From positions 62,001-126,000 of the forward strand of contig JADCJC010000014.1 of assembly GCA_020247395.1 (NCBI GenBank): 64,000 bases of DNA. Reading direction: 5' to 3'. The stretch comes from Rhodocyclaceae bacterium (lineage in GTDB: Bacteria > Pseudomonadota > Gammaproteobacteria > Burkholderiales > Usitatibacteraceae). Shown in pieces: positions 26,587 to 35,069 of this stretch. How positions within the stretch are numbered: the stretch's first letter is position 1; every line of letters starts with the position of its first letter. The position numbers and the translations under genes were made by a program. Under the pieces are notes generated by a model, which did no database searches, was not told the origin of the DNA, and was given only the letters and a program-made list of their open reading frames with translations.

Positions 26587-27933
26587 TTGTACTCAGATGA
26601 TCAAATCCAAGAGGTAGTAAAGCTCGCTGGGCTTCCGCAAGTGCGGTCGGTCTCGTACGTCGGCAGCGGGGATACAAATTTGCTACACGCGCTGGTCATG
26701 GGTACAAATGCAGAATTCTATGTCTTTGATTATTCGGACAAGTGGGGGGCTGGGAATGCGATGGCATTTGATGACGAGGGGGTTGATCGCGGAAAACGAC
26801 CGATGCGTCCAGAATGGTTCGCAAACCGGGTGAAGTTTTTTGCCGAAGGGATTGCGCCAGGGGATCTGCTAATAGATGAAACGTTTAGGTTGATATCACC
26901 CAAAGAATCAGGACAGTTACTGCGTGACCGGAGGCAGGCGCGCGTCGTTTATTTGCCCAAGACTTCGTTTTCGCCGCCCGAGGCGCCGCTGTACTACGAC
27001 TGGACTTTGACGGCACACGGGATGGTGGGGCATTTGCAGTCTGAAAATCGGCTGCTACGTGACATCGAAGCAGAGTATGCCGAGGTGTTTGCAAGGGACG
27101 TCGATCGCGCTGCTAGTGCGCTTGTTGAGTGCGATGGCGTGTTAATTACGGCCGGTGCAGGAATGGGCGTCGACTCTGGCCTGCCGGACTTTCGGGGTGC
27201 GGAAGGATTCTGGCGTGCATACCCCGGGCTTGCAGATGCCGGGATACGCTTCGAAGATATCGCAGATCCCGCCTCTTTTACCGAGAATCCCACGCGCGGC
27301 TGGGGGTTTTACGGTCACAGACTGGCTTTGTATCGGGAGACTAACCCACATGCAGGTTTTCAGATACTGAAGTCATGGGCAGCTGCCAGTCCCTTGGGCG
27401 CTTTCATTGTCACCAGTAATGTTGACGGGCAATTTCAGAAGGCTGGTTTTTCTGACGATGAAATTTGGGAGATCCATGGTTCGATTCATCGCCTGCAATG
27501 CATAGAGCCCTGCTCACATCGCGTTTGGCCTGCAACTGATATCAAGCCGGTCGTTGATGAAACGGTTTTGGCGATGACCTCGCCAATGCCGCACTGCCCG
27601 CACTGCGGTTCGCTAGCACGCCCAAATATATTGATGTTTAACGATTTTGGATGGGTCAATCGAATAGCAAATGTGCAGCGTCTGAGGTTCGATGAATGGT
27701 TATCCGACGTGGGGCGGGTAGCCATCATTGAAATTGGGGCGGGAACAGCCATTCCCTCAATCCGCGAAATGGGCCAGCGAATCTTGGCGCGAAAGCAGGG
27801 AAACCTAATTCGCATTAACCGACGCGAACCAGATGTAGACCGGAATCAAGACATTGGTCTGAAGTGCGGTGCATTGAACGCCTTGCGAGCAATCGACGCA
27901 GCGATCGCGGAGAAGCTAGGCAGATCGACCTAA
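26587..27933 (+). CDS. Sir2 family NAD-dependent protein with an unrecognised N-terminal domain
   Basis: About 448 residues from a TTG start; no in-frame ATG exists until codon 39 and a stop lies just upstream. Residues 175-445 are a Sir2 domain: NAD-binding GAGMGVDSG (190-198) and LPDFRG, SNVD (278-280), catalytic His297 in EIHGS, and two cysteine pairs (C305/C309, C337/C340) for zinc. All deacylase residues are present. Residues 1-170 form a separate domain with an alpha/beta start (VSYVGSGDTNLLHAL) that I cannot assign. Sir2 enzymes deacylate proteins or consume NAD, as in several phage-defence systems. Confidence 0.85.
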   Translation: MYSDDQIQEVVKLAGLPQVRSVSYVGSGDTNLLHALVMGTNAEFYVFDYSDKWGAGNAMAFDDEGVDRGKRPMRPEWFANRVKFFAEGIAPGDLLIDETFRLISPKESGQLLRDRRQARVVYLPKTSFSPPEAPLYYDWTLTAHGMVGHLQSENRLLRDIEAEYAEVFARDVDRAASALVECDGVLITAGAGMGVDSGLPDFRGAEGFWRAYPGLADAGIRFEDIADPASFTENPTRGWGFYGHRLALYRETNPHAGFQILKSWAAASPLGAFIVTSNVDGQFQKAGFSDDEIWEIHGSIHRLQCIEPCSHRVWPATDIKPVVDETVLAMTSPMPHCPHCGSLARPNILMFNDFGWVNRIANVQRLRFDEWLSDVGRVAIIEIGAGTAIPSIREMGQRILARKQGNLIRINRREPDVDRNQDIGLKCGALNALRAIDAAIAEKLGRST

Positions 27934-27993
27934 ACAATTCAACTTCGTGCTTTGTTCGGCGCGAAACAGTCGAAAGTTTTCTGAGCTGAAACC

Positions 27994-29307
27994 ATGCAGC
28001 GCGTTCCCGAACTGAAAGTCGCTGATGTCACCATCCGACGCTCGTTGCTGTTGGAAAAGCTCGCTGCGGGCTCGCAGCGCGCTGCAACCATCGAACAGTG
28101 GAAAAACCATGTCTGCAACATGGCTGGGTTTGCCAAGGAAGAGCGCGATCTTGTTTGCCGCGGAATCCTAGCCGCAGGCGGCGACATGAGCCAGCGTTTC
28201 AAAGTCGAACGCATTCTAGAGCTCGGTTACACCGAACTCGCAAAGTATGTACCGGTTGTCAGTTCGTTCACCATGTCTGGATTCAGGCCAACCGTTGGCG
28301 TCAAGGCGGTTCCGGGCGATCTACCAAAAAACGTTGAGGCTCGCGCGCGCCGTTTCGTGGACGCAGCAAGCGTTTGCTACAAGCACCCTGCTCTCGGCTA
28401 TTGGCTGGTTAAGACCGGCTATGAAGACCTAGCGACAAAAGCGCCAAACTGGATCGTGCTGGACAACAAGGGACGGTTACTGACAGACCCGGAAAACAAC
28501 CGGTCCTGGTTCGAAAGTGACGTTAAGGCGCTCGACGTCATGCACGTTTCGATCGATGGCCGTTTCAAGTCTTATGGTGGCGAGCGCGCCTACTTGAATT
28601 TTGAACAATACACACTACCCGCAGGCTCCGACCACCGTGAATGGCTGGTGCAAGTACCAAACTGGCCAGCCTTCCTTGACAGCGAACATTTTCACGTCGA
28701 TAGCTTAATCGCTCATGTCCGGACCACGCAGCGGAGGACTGTGTTGGGTGAACAGATCTTATTCATTGAGGAGATTCAAAGCGATGCTCACGCCGAAATA
28801 CGGCGCACCAACGCTTTGATTGAGTCAAAGCCCAACTGCAAAATGAAACCTAGGCCATTTCCACCTTTCAAGAACACTTGGCATGAAATCGGCATCAAAG
28901 TGGCGCTGTCACTCGCTGCAAAGCAAGGGTTTTCAAAAGTTGGATTTATCAATGCTCGTGCACAGGCTGATCGCTGGGGCGAACTTGAAGGACTTCGCAC
29001 CCTTTACGATCGAAGTATTCCTAAATCGCTTGAGGCTGTTTCAAAGAAGTTTGATTGTGGTCTTGCTTGGGACGGCGTAATTACGCGGCAGCGCAACGTG
29101 GAAATCAGGCGCGCAAGGGACGGCGACTGGGTCGTCAGGGGTCGACGAAGCGATGATGTGTCGCCTCGACTCAAGATGAAATCTGTCGCTGGATATTACG
29201 CCGATCAACGCAGCAAGGTTGTGAGCCAGCGCGTGCGCACGATTACCATCAGCGCCAAGTTGGACGCTGTATTGAGCTCTGAAGGACTACCCATTTTTGG
29301 ATGGTAG
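27994..29307 (+). CDS. Phage polyvalent-protein-type domain protein
   Basis: A 437-residue protein. The central region has YTLPAGSDHREWLVQVPN, a HF...LIAHVRTTQRR segment and the signature ILFIEEIQSDAHAEI, followed by PPFKNTWHEIGIKVAL and LRTLYDRSIPKSLEAVSKKF. This pattern is known as one domain inside very large phage and plasmid polyvalent proteins delivered with DNA into the host. Here it stands alone. The biochemical activity is unknown. It follows the Sir2 gene by 60 bases on the same strand. Confidence 0.65.
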   Translation: MQRVPELKVADVTIRRSLLLEKLAAGSQRAATIEQWKNHVCNMAGFAKEERDLVCRGILAAGGDMSQRFKVERILELGYTELAKYVPVVSSFTMSGFRPTVGVKAVPGDLPKNVEARARRFVDAASVCYKHPALGYWLVKTGYEDLATKAPNWIVLDNKGRLLTDPENNRSWFESDVKALDVMHVSIDGRFKSYGGERAYLNFEQYTLPAGSDHREWLVQVPNWPAFLDSEHFHVDSLIAHVRTTQRRTVLGEQILFIEEIQSDAHAEIRRTNALIESKPNCKMKPRPFPPFKNTWHEIGIKVALSLAAKQGFSKVGFINARAQADRWGELEGLRTLYDRSIPKSLEAVSKKFDCGLAWDGVITRQRNVEIRRARDGDWVVRGRRSDDVSPRLKMKSVAGYYADQRSKVVSQRVRTITISAKLDAVLSSEGLPIFGW

Positions 29308-29462
29308 TCGCCATGTTCTACGCGTGAACGAATCCATTCGGGAGCGACTCTAATTGCGAAATGATGGCTTTATTTGAGTTGCCCTTTTCTCTTTGGTCAT
29401 CGGAAAGCCCCATTGCCGCGCCTTAAATTCTTAGAGAATTTCTCTAAATGGAGAGTTGTTAC

Positions 29463-29981
29463 ATGCCGTTCACCAGCAAATTCAAAAGAATTGATTTGGG
29501 CGCAAGCACTACTTCCCCTGACATCGTTCCCTACGATTGGCAGTTAAGACTCGTGAGTGGACGCGAGATTCGGCTAGTTCGTATGAGCCAACATCAAACC
29601 TACGGCGGGATGCTTAATGGGTTACCCAGCGAACCGGAAGAAAAAGTACTTCAAGCAGTCGCCGACGCGAATGAATGGGATTGCAATTTTCACAAGCGGC
29701 CCGCGGTGTTGCCGGCAGCCATTGTAAGTGGCACGAGGATTGCGCCTGAGGGGCAAGTGCATCGAGACCGGTGGATTGAGCCGAAGAAATGGGAAATGCT
29801 TCCAGTTGTTACTTGCTTTGGTGTTTTCGAATCGAGCCAAAGGCAGGGTGGCTTTGAAGACTTTTCTTCATCTCTAGTCATATGGTTTCAAGGCCATTTT
29901 GGTATACCCGCTGACGCCGGAACGCTAGTGGCTTTTAGTCTTCTGGACTGGGATCGTCACGCCGAGGAATGCAATTGGTAG
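29463..29981 (+). CDS. Hypothetical protein
   Basis: A 172-residue protein starting MPFTSKFKRIDLG; an ATG five codons earlier is an alternative and GGAGAG sits just upstream. Mixed alpha/beta with many aromatic residues near the end (SSLVIWFQGHFGIP, FSLLDWDRHAEE). I recognise no family. It is the last gene before the island-end signature at 30181-30244. Confidence 0.55.
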   Translation: MPFTSKFKRIDLGASTTSPDIVPYDWQLRLVSGREIRLVRMSQHQTYGGMLNGLPSEPEEKVLQAVADANEWDCNFHKRPAVLPAAIVSGTRIAPEGQVHRDRWIEPKKWEMLPVVTCFGVFESSQRQGGFEDFSSSLVIWFQGHFGIPADAGTLVAFSLLDWDRHAEECNW

Positions 29982-30180
29982 GTTTCGAACACTCGCGCAT
30001 CCTAGCCGCTCGCCGATGCGCCATCAGATGTCAATCTGAGATCGTTTGAGACATCCAGTTAAGTCGCAATCTCACTGGGCTACGCGCAGCGCAGCCAACT
30101 TACCCCAAATACCTAACTGCCCTGAGTCAACTGGCGGCTATTTTTAAGGTAAGATTCTTGACACGGATTAGACACGGCAC

Positions 30181-30220
30181 AAAAACAAAAGGCCTAGATT
30201 TCTCTAAGCCTTTGTTTTTA
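30181..30220 (-). terminator. Terminator of the original tRNA-Glu, at an island end
   Basis: AACAAAAGGCCTAGA pairs with TCTAAGCCTTTGTT, with runs of A or T on both sides, so it can terminate from either strand. It directly follows, on the minus strand, the tRNA-Glu 3' end at 30222-30244. Two copies of GACACGG (30158-30176, with TTAGACACGG) lie next to it and could be integrase arm sites. Confidence 0.65.
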
Positions 30221-30221
30221 C

Positions 30222-30244
30222 TGGCGTCCCCACGGGGATTCGAA
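30222..30244 (-). other. tRNA-Glu 3'-end fragment, likely attachment site
   Basis: Read on the minus strand the 23 bases run from TTCGAATCCCCG to TGGGGACGCCA: the T loop, the 3' side of the T stem, the acceptor 3' strand, discriminator G and CCA of a proteobacterial tRNA-Glu. The 5' side of the T stem does not pair, so this is not a whole tRNA. Islands that integrate into a tRNA 3' end leave exactly such a copy at the far end. The rest of 29982-30600 holds no convincing gene. Confidence 0.65.
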
Positions 30245-30657
30245 GCTGCCCCTGTAGCTTGGAAGTTTGACCTAGATTTGCGTGCGAAGCGTCAGCGATA
30301 GCAATGCAGAGTTGGGAACTGCGAAATGGGCGGGTCAGTTGCCGCAAAGGATGAAGTTGCAACTAGGCGCTTTTTTGGGAATCCGGAAAATCGTGTGGAT
30401 TCCAGTACCTGGAATGTCCGCTTGTATGGTTGCACTGGTGTTAACGGTTCTCTTCTGTAACAGTAGAGAAGCCGGGGTGGAGGGGCCAATGTCCGCATCT
30501 GCTCTCCTGACCGAGAGACAGACTCCAAAAGAAATCCCCCACCCACACCACCCAGCGTCGATGAGGAATCTAGCGGCCACGACCGCCGAATTGTCCGCAA
30601 GCTAACGCAGGTGTGTCCCACCCCAGCAACTTCGATATTAGTCATGGGAGCGACATC

Positions 30658-31620
30658 ATGCAAACGTCATCCGTTGTCCGCCATATTGGCGCAGATGTCG
30701 CCAAAGATGAAGTGGTCTTTGCCTGCGCCGACGCCAGCTTCACTGTACGTGGCGTCAAGAACCAGCAAGCTGCGCTAACTGCGTTCCTGAAGGGCCTACC
30801 AGCCGGTAGCCGCATCGGCCTGGAGTCCACCGGGATCTACCACGAGCTTCTGGCGAACTTGGCCTACAAGCTAGGTTTTGTTGTCTACGTGCTCAATCCC
30901 AAAGACGCCCGCAACTACGCCAAAGCGATCGGGTTACGCGGCAAGACTGACCGCGTGGATTCGGAGATGCTAGCGCGCATGATCTCGCGAGAACACGAGA
31001 AGCTGCACGCTTGGGTGCCGCCGACGCCGGAACAACGCGAGATTGGCCAGCTGCTCAATCGCCGCGCCAAACTGAGCTCACTGCGCCAATCTCTGGGACA
31101 GACACTCACTGGCGTAGATGGCTTTAATGCGGATCTCAAGTCGATGCGTAAGCGCTTTGATCAGTTGCTGGCTCGCATCGACGGCAGAGTCAAAGAGTTG
31201 AATGAGCGAGACCCTAAGCGCAAAGAGCATGTTCAACACATGCTGACACTCGACGGCGTGGGCAAGGTCGTTGCACCGTCGCTGGTAAATGCCTTAGAGC
31301 GCTTGCCGCTCAAGAGCGCTGATGCCTTCGTTGCCTTTACCGGACTCGATCCACGGCCGGATGAATCGGGGCGCTACCGCGGCAAACGCCGATTGTCTAA
31401 GCGAGGACCATCTGAGCTACGCAGGCTGCTGTACGTCGCTGCCATGTCAGCGAAGAAGACGAAGACTTGGAAACCGATCTACGAGCACTACCGAGCGAAA
31501 GGACTCTCAAGTACCGCATCGCTCGTTGTAATCGCGAGACGCTTGGCTCGTGTCGCATGGTCGATGTACACCTACAACACGCCTTTCGACCCAACACGCA
31601 TCAAAAATGCGTTGACATAA
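30658..31620 (+). CDS. IS110-family transposase, apparently intact
   Basis: A 320-residue transposase with the DEDD/RuvC-like N-terminal domain (HIGADVAKDE, IGLESTGIYH, KTDRVDSEML) and the C-terminal transposase-20 domain (LTLDGVGKVVAPSL, FTGLDPRPDESGRYRG). The ATG at 30658 with GGGAGC before it starts the conserved domain; an upstream GTG at 30613 is less likely. IS110 elements lack long inverted repeats and use a bridge RNA from the non-coding end, so exact borders cannot be drawn by eye. Similarity to the fragment at 18463-18756 continues to about 31632. Confidence 0.92.
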   Translation: MQTSSVVRHIGADVAKDEVVFACADASFTVRGVKNQQAALTAFLKGLPAGSRIGLESTGIYHELLANLAYKLGFVVYVLNPKDARNYAKAIGLRGKTDRVDSEMLARMISREHEKLHAWVPPTPEQREIGQLLNRRAKLSSLRQSLGQTLTGVDGFNADLKSMRKRFDQLLARIDGRVKELNERDPKRKEHVQHMLTLDGVGKVVAPSLVNALERLPLKSADAFVAFTGLDPRPDESGRYRGKRRLSKRGPSELRRLLYVAAMSAKKTKTWKPIYEHYRAKGLSSTASLVVIARRLARVAWSMYTYNTPFDPTRIKNALT

Positions 31621-31793
31621 ACCATAGAATCTTTTTCCAGCACTAATCGCCGAGATTGACCCTAAGCAGACATCGCGGTTTCCCGAAAGCGGCGGTTTAA
31701 CGCCCACGCTCAGCGGCATGCAACAGCAAGCGCAGCGCCGCTGTTGCGTGTCCGCTGCAGCGTGTTGTTGGGCCCCATTCTTGACGAGCACGA

Positions 31794-32381
31794 CTAGTTG
31801 GCGTCGACATTGGGGCCACGCGATCCGCTATTAGGTGTAGGAGTGGCCGACGATTCGCCTGCTACACGAGACGCGGGTGTTCTTTCCTGGTCCTCCCTTT
31901 CGGATTGACCGCTACTATCCGGCTTGCGCCCGGCCTTCACGTCGCGGTCAACATACTGTTGGATTCGGAAATACCAGGCGACAAACCCGATCAGAGTCAG
32001 TGCAGCGCCGCCAGTGACGCTGATCCAGCCAATCCTCATATACATTTGGTTAGCCTCGTCGACTACTTTGACCTTCTCAAGGCCAATGTTGACAGGATGC
32101 TGTGCTTCAATAAGTTGGATGTATAAATCTCTCTTCTTTGCGCGTAGAGCTTGCTTCAAGCTCTCATCGTTCGCTGCCTCCAGCTGACGGCTCAATTCGT
32201 CATTTTGACCTTTCAGCTGGACAGCTTTCTCCCCTACTACCCGAATGTCTGCACGTAACACCGCGCCTTCAAGCCGTGCTTCGTACGCCTTGTTCCAAGG
32301 GAACGCCGCGCCCCACAAAACCATCACGACGCCAGCGATCGCTAGGAACTTGTAAAGGCTATCTGTAGGCGCACTAATCAT
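31794..32381 (-). CDS. Hypothetical protein with two membrane helices and a coiled coil
   Basis: About 195 residues starting MISAPTDSLYKFLAIAG. A first transmembrane helix (FLAIAGVVMVLWGAAF) leads into a helical coiled-coil region (about 30-100), a second helix (VTGGAALTLIGFVAWYF) and a disordered polar tail. No family recognised. The upstream lipoprotein gene ends 14 bases before this start, so the two probably form an envelope-associated pair. Confidence 0.6.
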   Translation of the reverse strand: MISAPTDSLYKFLAIAGVVMVLWGAAFPWNKAYEARLEGAVLRADIRVVGEKAVQLKGQNDELSRQLEAANDESLKQALRAKKRDLYIQLIEAQHPVNIGLEKVKVVDEANQMYMRIGWISVTGGAALTLIGFVAWYFRIQQYVDRDVKAGRKPDSSGQSEREDQERTPASRVAGESSATPTPNSGSRGPNVDAN

Positions 32382-32395
32382 TGTTGTCCCATGAA

Positions 32396-32644
32396 TCAGA
32401 GACACATTTGTCGGCACACCGCGAGATCGTGCTGGCAGTTGAATCTCGCATCCAGTAGTGCATCGTTGCACTTCTCCTTCGCAGCTTTCAAAGTGCACAC
32501 ATCGTGTTCCTGTTGAGCGGTGACCTCACAGGTTCTAGCCGCTGCATCGCAGCGCCCAATACACTTCGTCGGAACTCCAGCACAGCCGGCGACAAACGCG
32601 AGGCAGATCGCGAACGGGATTCCATAACGTGGACTCTTCTTCAT
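32396..32644 (-). CDS. Cysteine-rich lipoprotein
   Basis: An 82-residue protein starting MKKSPRYG with a lipoprotein signal ending FVAGCAG. The mature part has eight further cysteines in C-x3 to C-x9 spacing (CIGRCDAAARTC, CRQMC), suggesting disulfides in the periplasm. GAGGGACAGG precedes the ATG at 32644. Function unknown; it is paired with the downstream two-helix protein. Confidence 0.65.
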   Translation of the reverse strand: MKKSPRYGIPFAICLAFVAGCAGVPTKCIGRCDAAARTCEVTAQQEHDVCTLKAAKEKCNDALLDARFNCQHDLAVCRQMCL

Positions 32645-32752
32645 CCTGTCCCTCTCTCCGATGGTGCCCAACTTAATTTGTAGAACCGTACCCAGTCTCC
32701 ACAACTACTTGGGCTGCCGCACAACTTGTTTTGAAAATTTCGAAAAAACATC

Positions 32753-32797
32753 TTGAAATCAAGCTCTTCGGTAAGTATACTGTATTAATGTACAGTT
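32753..32797 (+). promoter_or_regulatory. Sigma-70 promoter overlapped by a LexA (SOS) box
   Basis: TTGAAA (32753-32758), a 17-base spacer and TATACT (32776-32781) form a near-consensus promoter. Overlapping the -10, CTGT-ATTAATGT-ACAG (32780-32795) fits the E. coli-type LexA box CTGT-N8-ACAG, with flanking TA as in the consensus. No intact gene starts close downstream: the next open frame is at 32894, behind a GCCCCGC/GCGGGGC stem at 32829-32869. The promoter may have lost its gene. Confidence 0.65.
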
Positions 32798-32893
32798 ACA
32801 ACAAAATCAAGTTTTCCGGCACAAATGCTGCCCCGCGAACAGCACCATTTGCGAGTCAGTCTAGCGGGGCTTTACCGCCAATGCAATCGTTGA

Positions 32894-33322
32894 ATGCGTA
32901 TTTCCCGGCGTTTTGACCCTAGCATCGTGTTCGCGACGGCAATTAATCGGCTGGCGATCGCAACGGTCGTTGTCATGAGCGAAGCAACAGGTTTGGTCTC
33001 CATTCAGGCGGGCAAAACATTGGCTGAAGCAATACGCCGGGCCTTGCTGGGACTCGTGCAGAATCACGTCAGCCGCTCAGCCGGAGAGCCAGCGGATAGT
33101 ACAACCTACCTCCATTTACTGGCTGCGCCGCCGCTAGCCGACTCGCAGGCGGCACCATTCATCGAACTCACACCGGCACACCTGATGCGCCAACTTACGG
33201 TGGCGCGTGTGTGTGTTGAATATGAGCCACTCATTCCCGTCTATGGTCTAAGCCGTGAGTTAATTTGCGCCCGCGTCGCCGTGGTTCCGCAGCACAGCTT
33301 CGCCAAGGAGGATAACTCTTGA
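32894..33322 (+). pseudogene. Fragment resembling the C-terminus of a YcaO cyclodehydratase (TOMM biosynthesis)
   Basis: The frame gives 142 residues with a pattern of the late part of YcaO enzymes: INRLAIATVVVMSEATGLVS, AGKTLAEAIRRALLGLVQ and a closing CVEYEPLIPVYGLSRELI then ARVAVVP. YcaO proteins make azoline rings on peptide natural products. The N-terminal ATP-binding part is absent, so this is a remnant if the assignment is right. Its stop overlaps the start of the next gene (ATGA), which carries a related signature and supports the reading. Confidence 0.45.
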
Positions 33323-33735
33323 AGACGATCGCATTACTGGGTAACGGTACGCTGCACCGTGCCGTCCAGACCGCACTCGAGCACAGTGGGCATTATCGGT
33401 TGCTCGCGGCCGAATCGCTTGAACAGGCGGACTGCGCAGATCTTATCGTCGCGACGCTTGACGTTCCCGATCTACCCAGACTTCTGGAGTGGAATCGCCA
33501 AATATATGCGAGCGGGAGAGCTTTTTTGCAAGTCTGGGCTGAATTCGGTGAAGTCCGCGTTGGGCCACTCGTGACAGCATGCGCCGGTTGTCTAGAATGT
33601 GCAGAAACCCGCCGTATCAACAATGAGCCCAAGGCGATGTTTCATAAAGCAGCATTGACACAGGCGGCGACCTTGTACGGCGAATCCCTATCCGTAGCCT
33701 GCGGATCCGCAGCCAAGGGCAAAATGGGTCAATGA
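33319..33735 (+). pseudogene. TOMM leader-peptide-binding/E1-like protein, truncated
   Basis: A 138-residue frame with an early Rossmann-like strand (TIALLGNGTLH), then the signature AFLQVWAEFGEVRVGPLV and CAGCLECAETRR, seen in ocin-ThiF-like/TOMM leader-binding proteins that present the precursor peptide to the YcaO cyclase. After about residue 100 the similarity fades and the frame ends soon, so the C-terminal part is probably lost. It is translationally coupled to the preceding YcaO-like fragment. Confidence 0.5.
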
Positions 33736-33817
33736 TGGTGGGAAAAAGCATCCGCGCACTGACCCACGCTGGCGCCCTTTTCACGGTCAGCTTTCACAAG
33801 CCAGTTAGCGGCAGGCG

Positions 33818-34591
33818 ATGGTGACGTTGAATGTCCTCATGTCATGGCTGGCGCAGGCAGGATATTTGTCGGGCATTCCATTGGCTCTCTCGCGTCAGAG
33901 GCAACGCCGGGCCAAGCCCCGTATCACGCGCTATCTGGACCAAGACCTTTTGAACGAAGCTAAGTCATTCATTGAGTCGATGCCGCGCGAAACTGATCGC
34001 GAACGAATACATTATTTTCGGACACGGTGGCTGTTCACGTTGTTGTACATCGGTGGCTTGCGTATATCTGAGGTTGCAGAGAACACGATGGGCAGTTTCT
34101 TTTGCCGGCGCGACAGAGGAGGAGACGAACGCTGGTGACTCGAGGTTTTGGGCAACGGCGACAAAGAACGACTTGTGCCGGCCACGAGTGAACTGATGGT
34201 TGAACTCAATCGTTACCGCCGGGAATCCGGGCGACCGCCCTTCCCTTCGCCCAATGAAGAGACGCCGCTGTTGCTACCAATTGGCAGGCGTCGAGATGCA
34301 TTGACTCGCGCGGCGGTTCGCAACATCGTTAAGGGGATTTTTGAGGGCACCGTGGAGCGACTTAGAGTGCGTGGCCCAGAGTTTGAAGGTAAGGCGTCGC
34401 TCGTCGAAAAAGCATCAGCGCATTGGCTTCGCCATACGGCGGGGTCGCACATGGCGGACGGAGCCGTAGACCTGAGAATGGTTCGGGACAATCTTGGGCA
34501 TGAGTCGCTTTCGACAACCAGTCAGTATCTCCACAGCGATGAGGACAACCGACACAAAGAGACAAAATCGAAGCATCGAATCCGTTGGTAG
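33818..34591 (+). pseudogene. Tyrosine recombinase (integrase) remnant with an in-frame stop
   Basis: A XerC/phage-integrase catalytic domain: Arg in GGLRISEVAEN, HWLRHTAG (HxxR), LGHESLSTT and the Tyr nucleophile in SQYLHSDED. A TGA at 34136-34138 interrupts the frame exactly where the family continues (ERW-stop-LEVLGNGDKERLV); a single TGG-to-TGA change explains it. The N-terminal SAM-like domain is incomplete, and a possible piece (HKPVSGRRW) lies in another frame just upstream. It is unlikely to be active. Confidence 0.85.
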
Positions 34592-34701
34592 CGGCTGGCG
34601 GCAGGACGGTGCGATAGCTTGGCGGGTTCGCGTAGAGCGCTGCATGAATTAGGCCATGGAAGAAATTCGTGCGCTAGCACTGGTTGCATATGGGCAAAAT
34701 A

Positions 34702-34726
34702 TGCGTAAACTACGCAAAATTGCGTA
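34702..34726. promoter_or_regulatory. Inverted TGCGTA repeats before the XRE/ImmA operon
   Basis: TGCGTA-AAC-TACGCA (34702-34716) is a perfect palindrome with a 3-base spacer, followed by a further TGCGTA at 34721-34726. It ends 20 bases before the regulator's start. The same half-site recurs at 35837-35870, so this is a likely autoregulatory operator. Confidence 0.6.
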
Positions 34727-34745
34727 TTTGACTTGGGGAGGAAGT

Positions 34746-35063
34746 TTGTCAAACGAAACTACATTCGGAAAACTGATCTCCGACCATCGCAAAGCGAAGG
34801 GTTGGAGCCAGAAACAACTGGCAGCAATGGTTGCAAAGGAAGACGGTGAGTTTATTTCGCCTCAGTATCTGAATGACATTGAGAGGGACCGTCGCCTGCC
34901 GTCTTCGGAGGTGATTCTTGCGTTAGCCGAATTGCTGGACCTTAGCGCTGACTACTTGCAGATTCTTGCTGGCAGAATGCCCAATGATCTCGTAGTCGGC
35001 AAGCTCAAAGAGGCTGATGTGACTAGACTCATGGTTGCCTTCAGAAAGAAAATTTCGAAGTAG
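34746..35063 (+). CDS. XRE-family transcriptional regulator
   Basis: About 105 residues with a classical helix-turn-helix (FGKLISDHRKAKGWSQKQLA, then QYLNDIERDRRLPSSEV). The frame is open upstream to an ATG at 34656, but the TTG at 34746 follows a strong GGGGAGGAAG site and begins just before the HTH, so it is the likely start. An ImmA/IrrE peptidase gene follows after six bases. Such pairs work as a repressor and the protease that cleaves it upon a stress signal, as in ICEBs1. Confidence 0.82.
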   Translation: MSNETTFGKLISDHRKAKGWSQKQLAAMVAKEDGEFISPQYLNDIERDRRLPSSEVILALAELLDLSADYLQILAGRMPNDLVVGKLKEADVTRLMVAFRKKISK

Positions 35064-35069
35064 ACGCGT

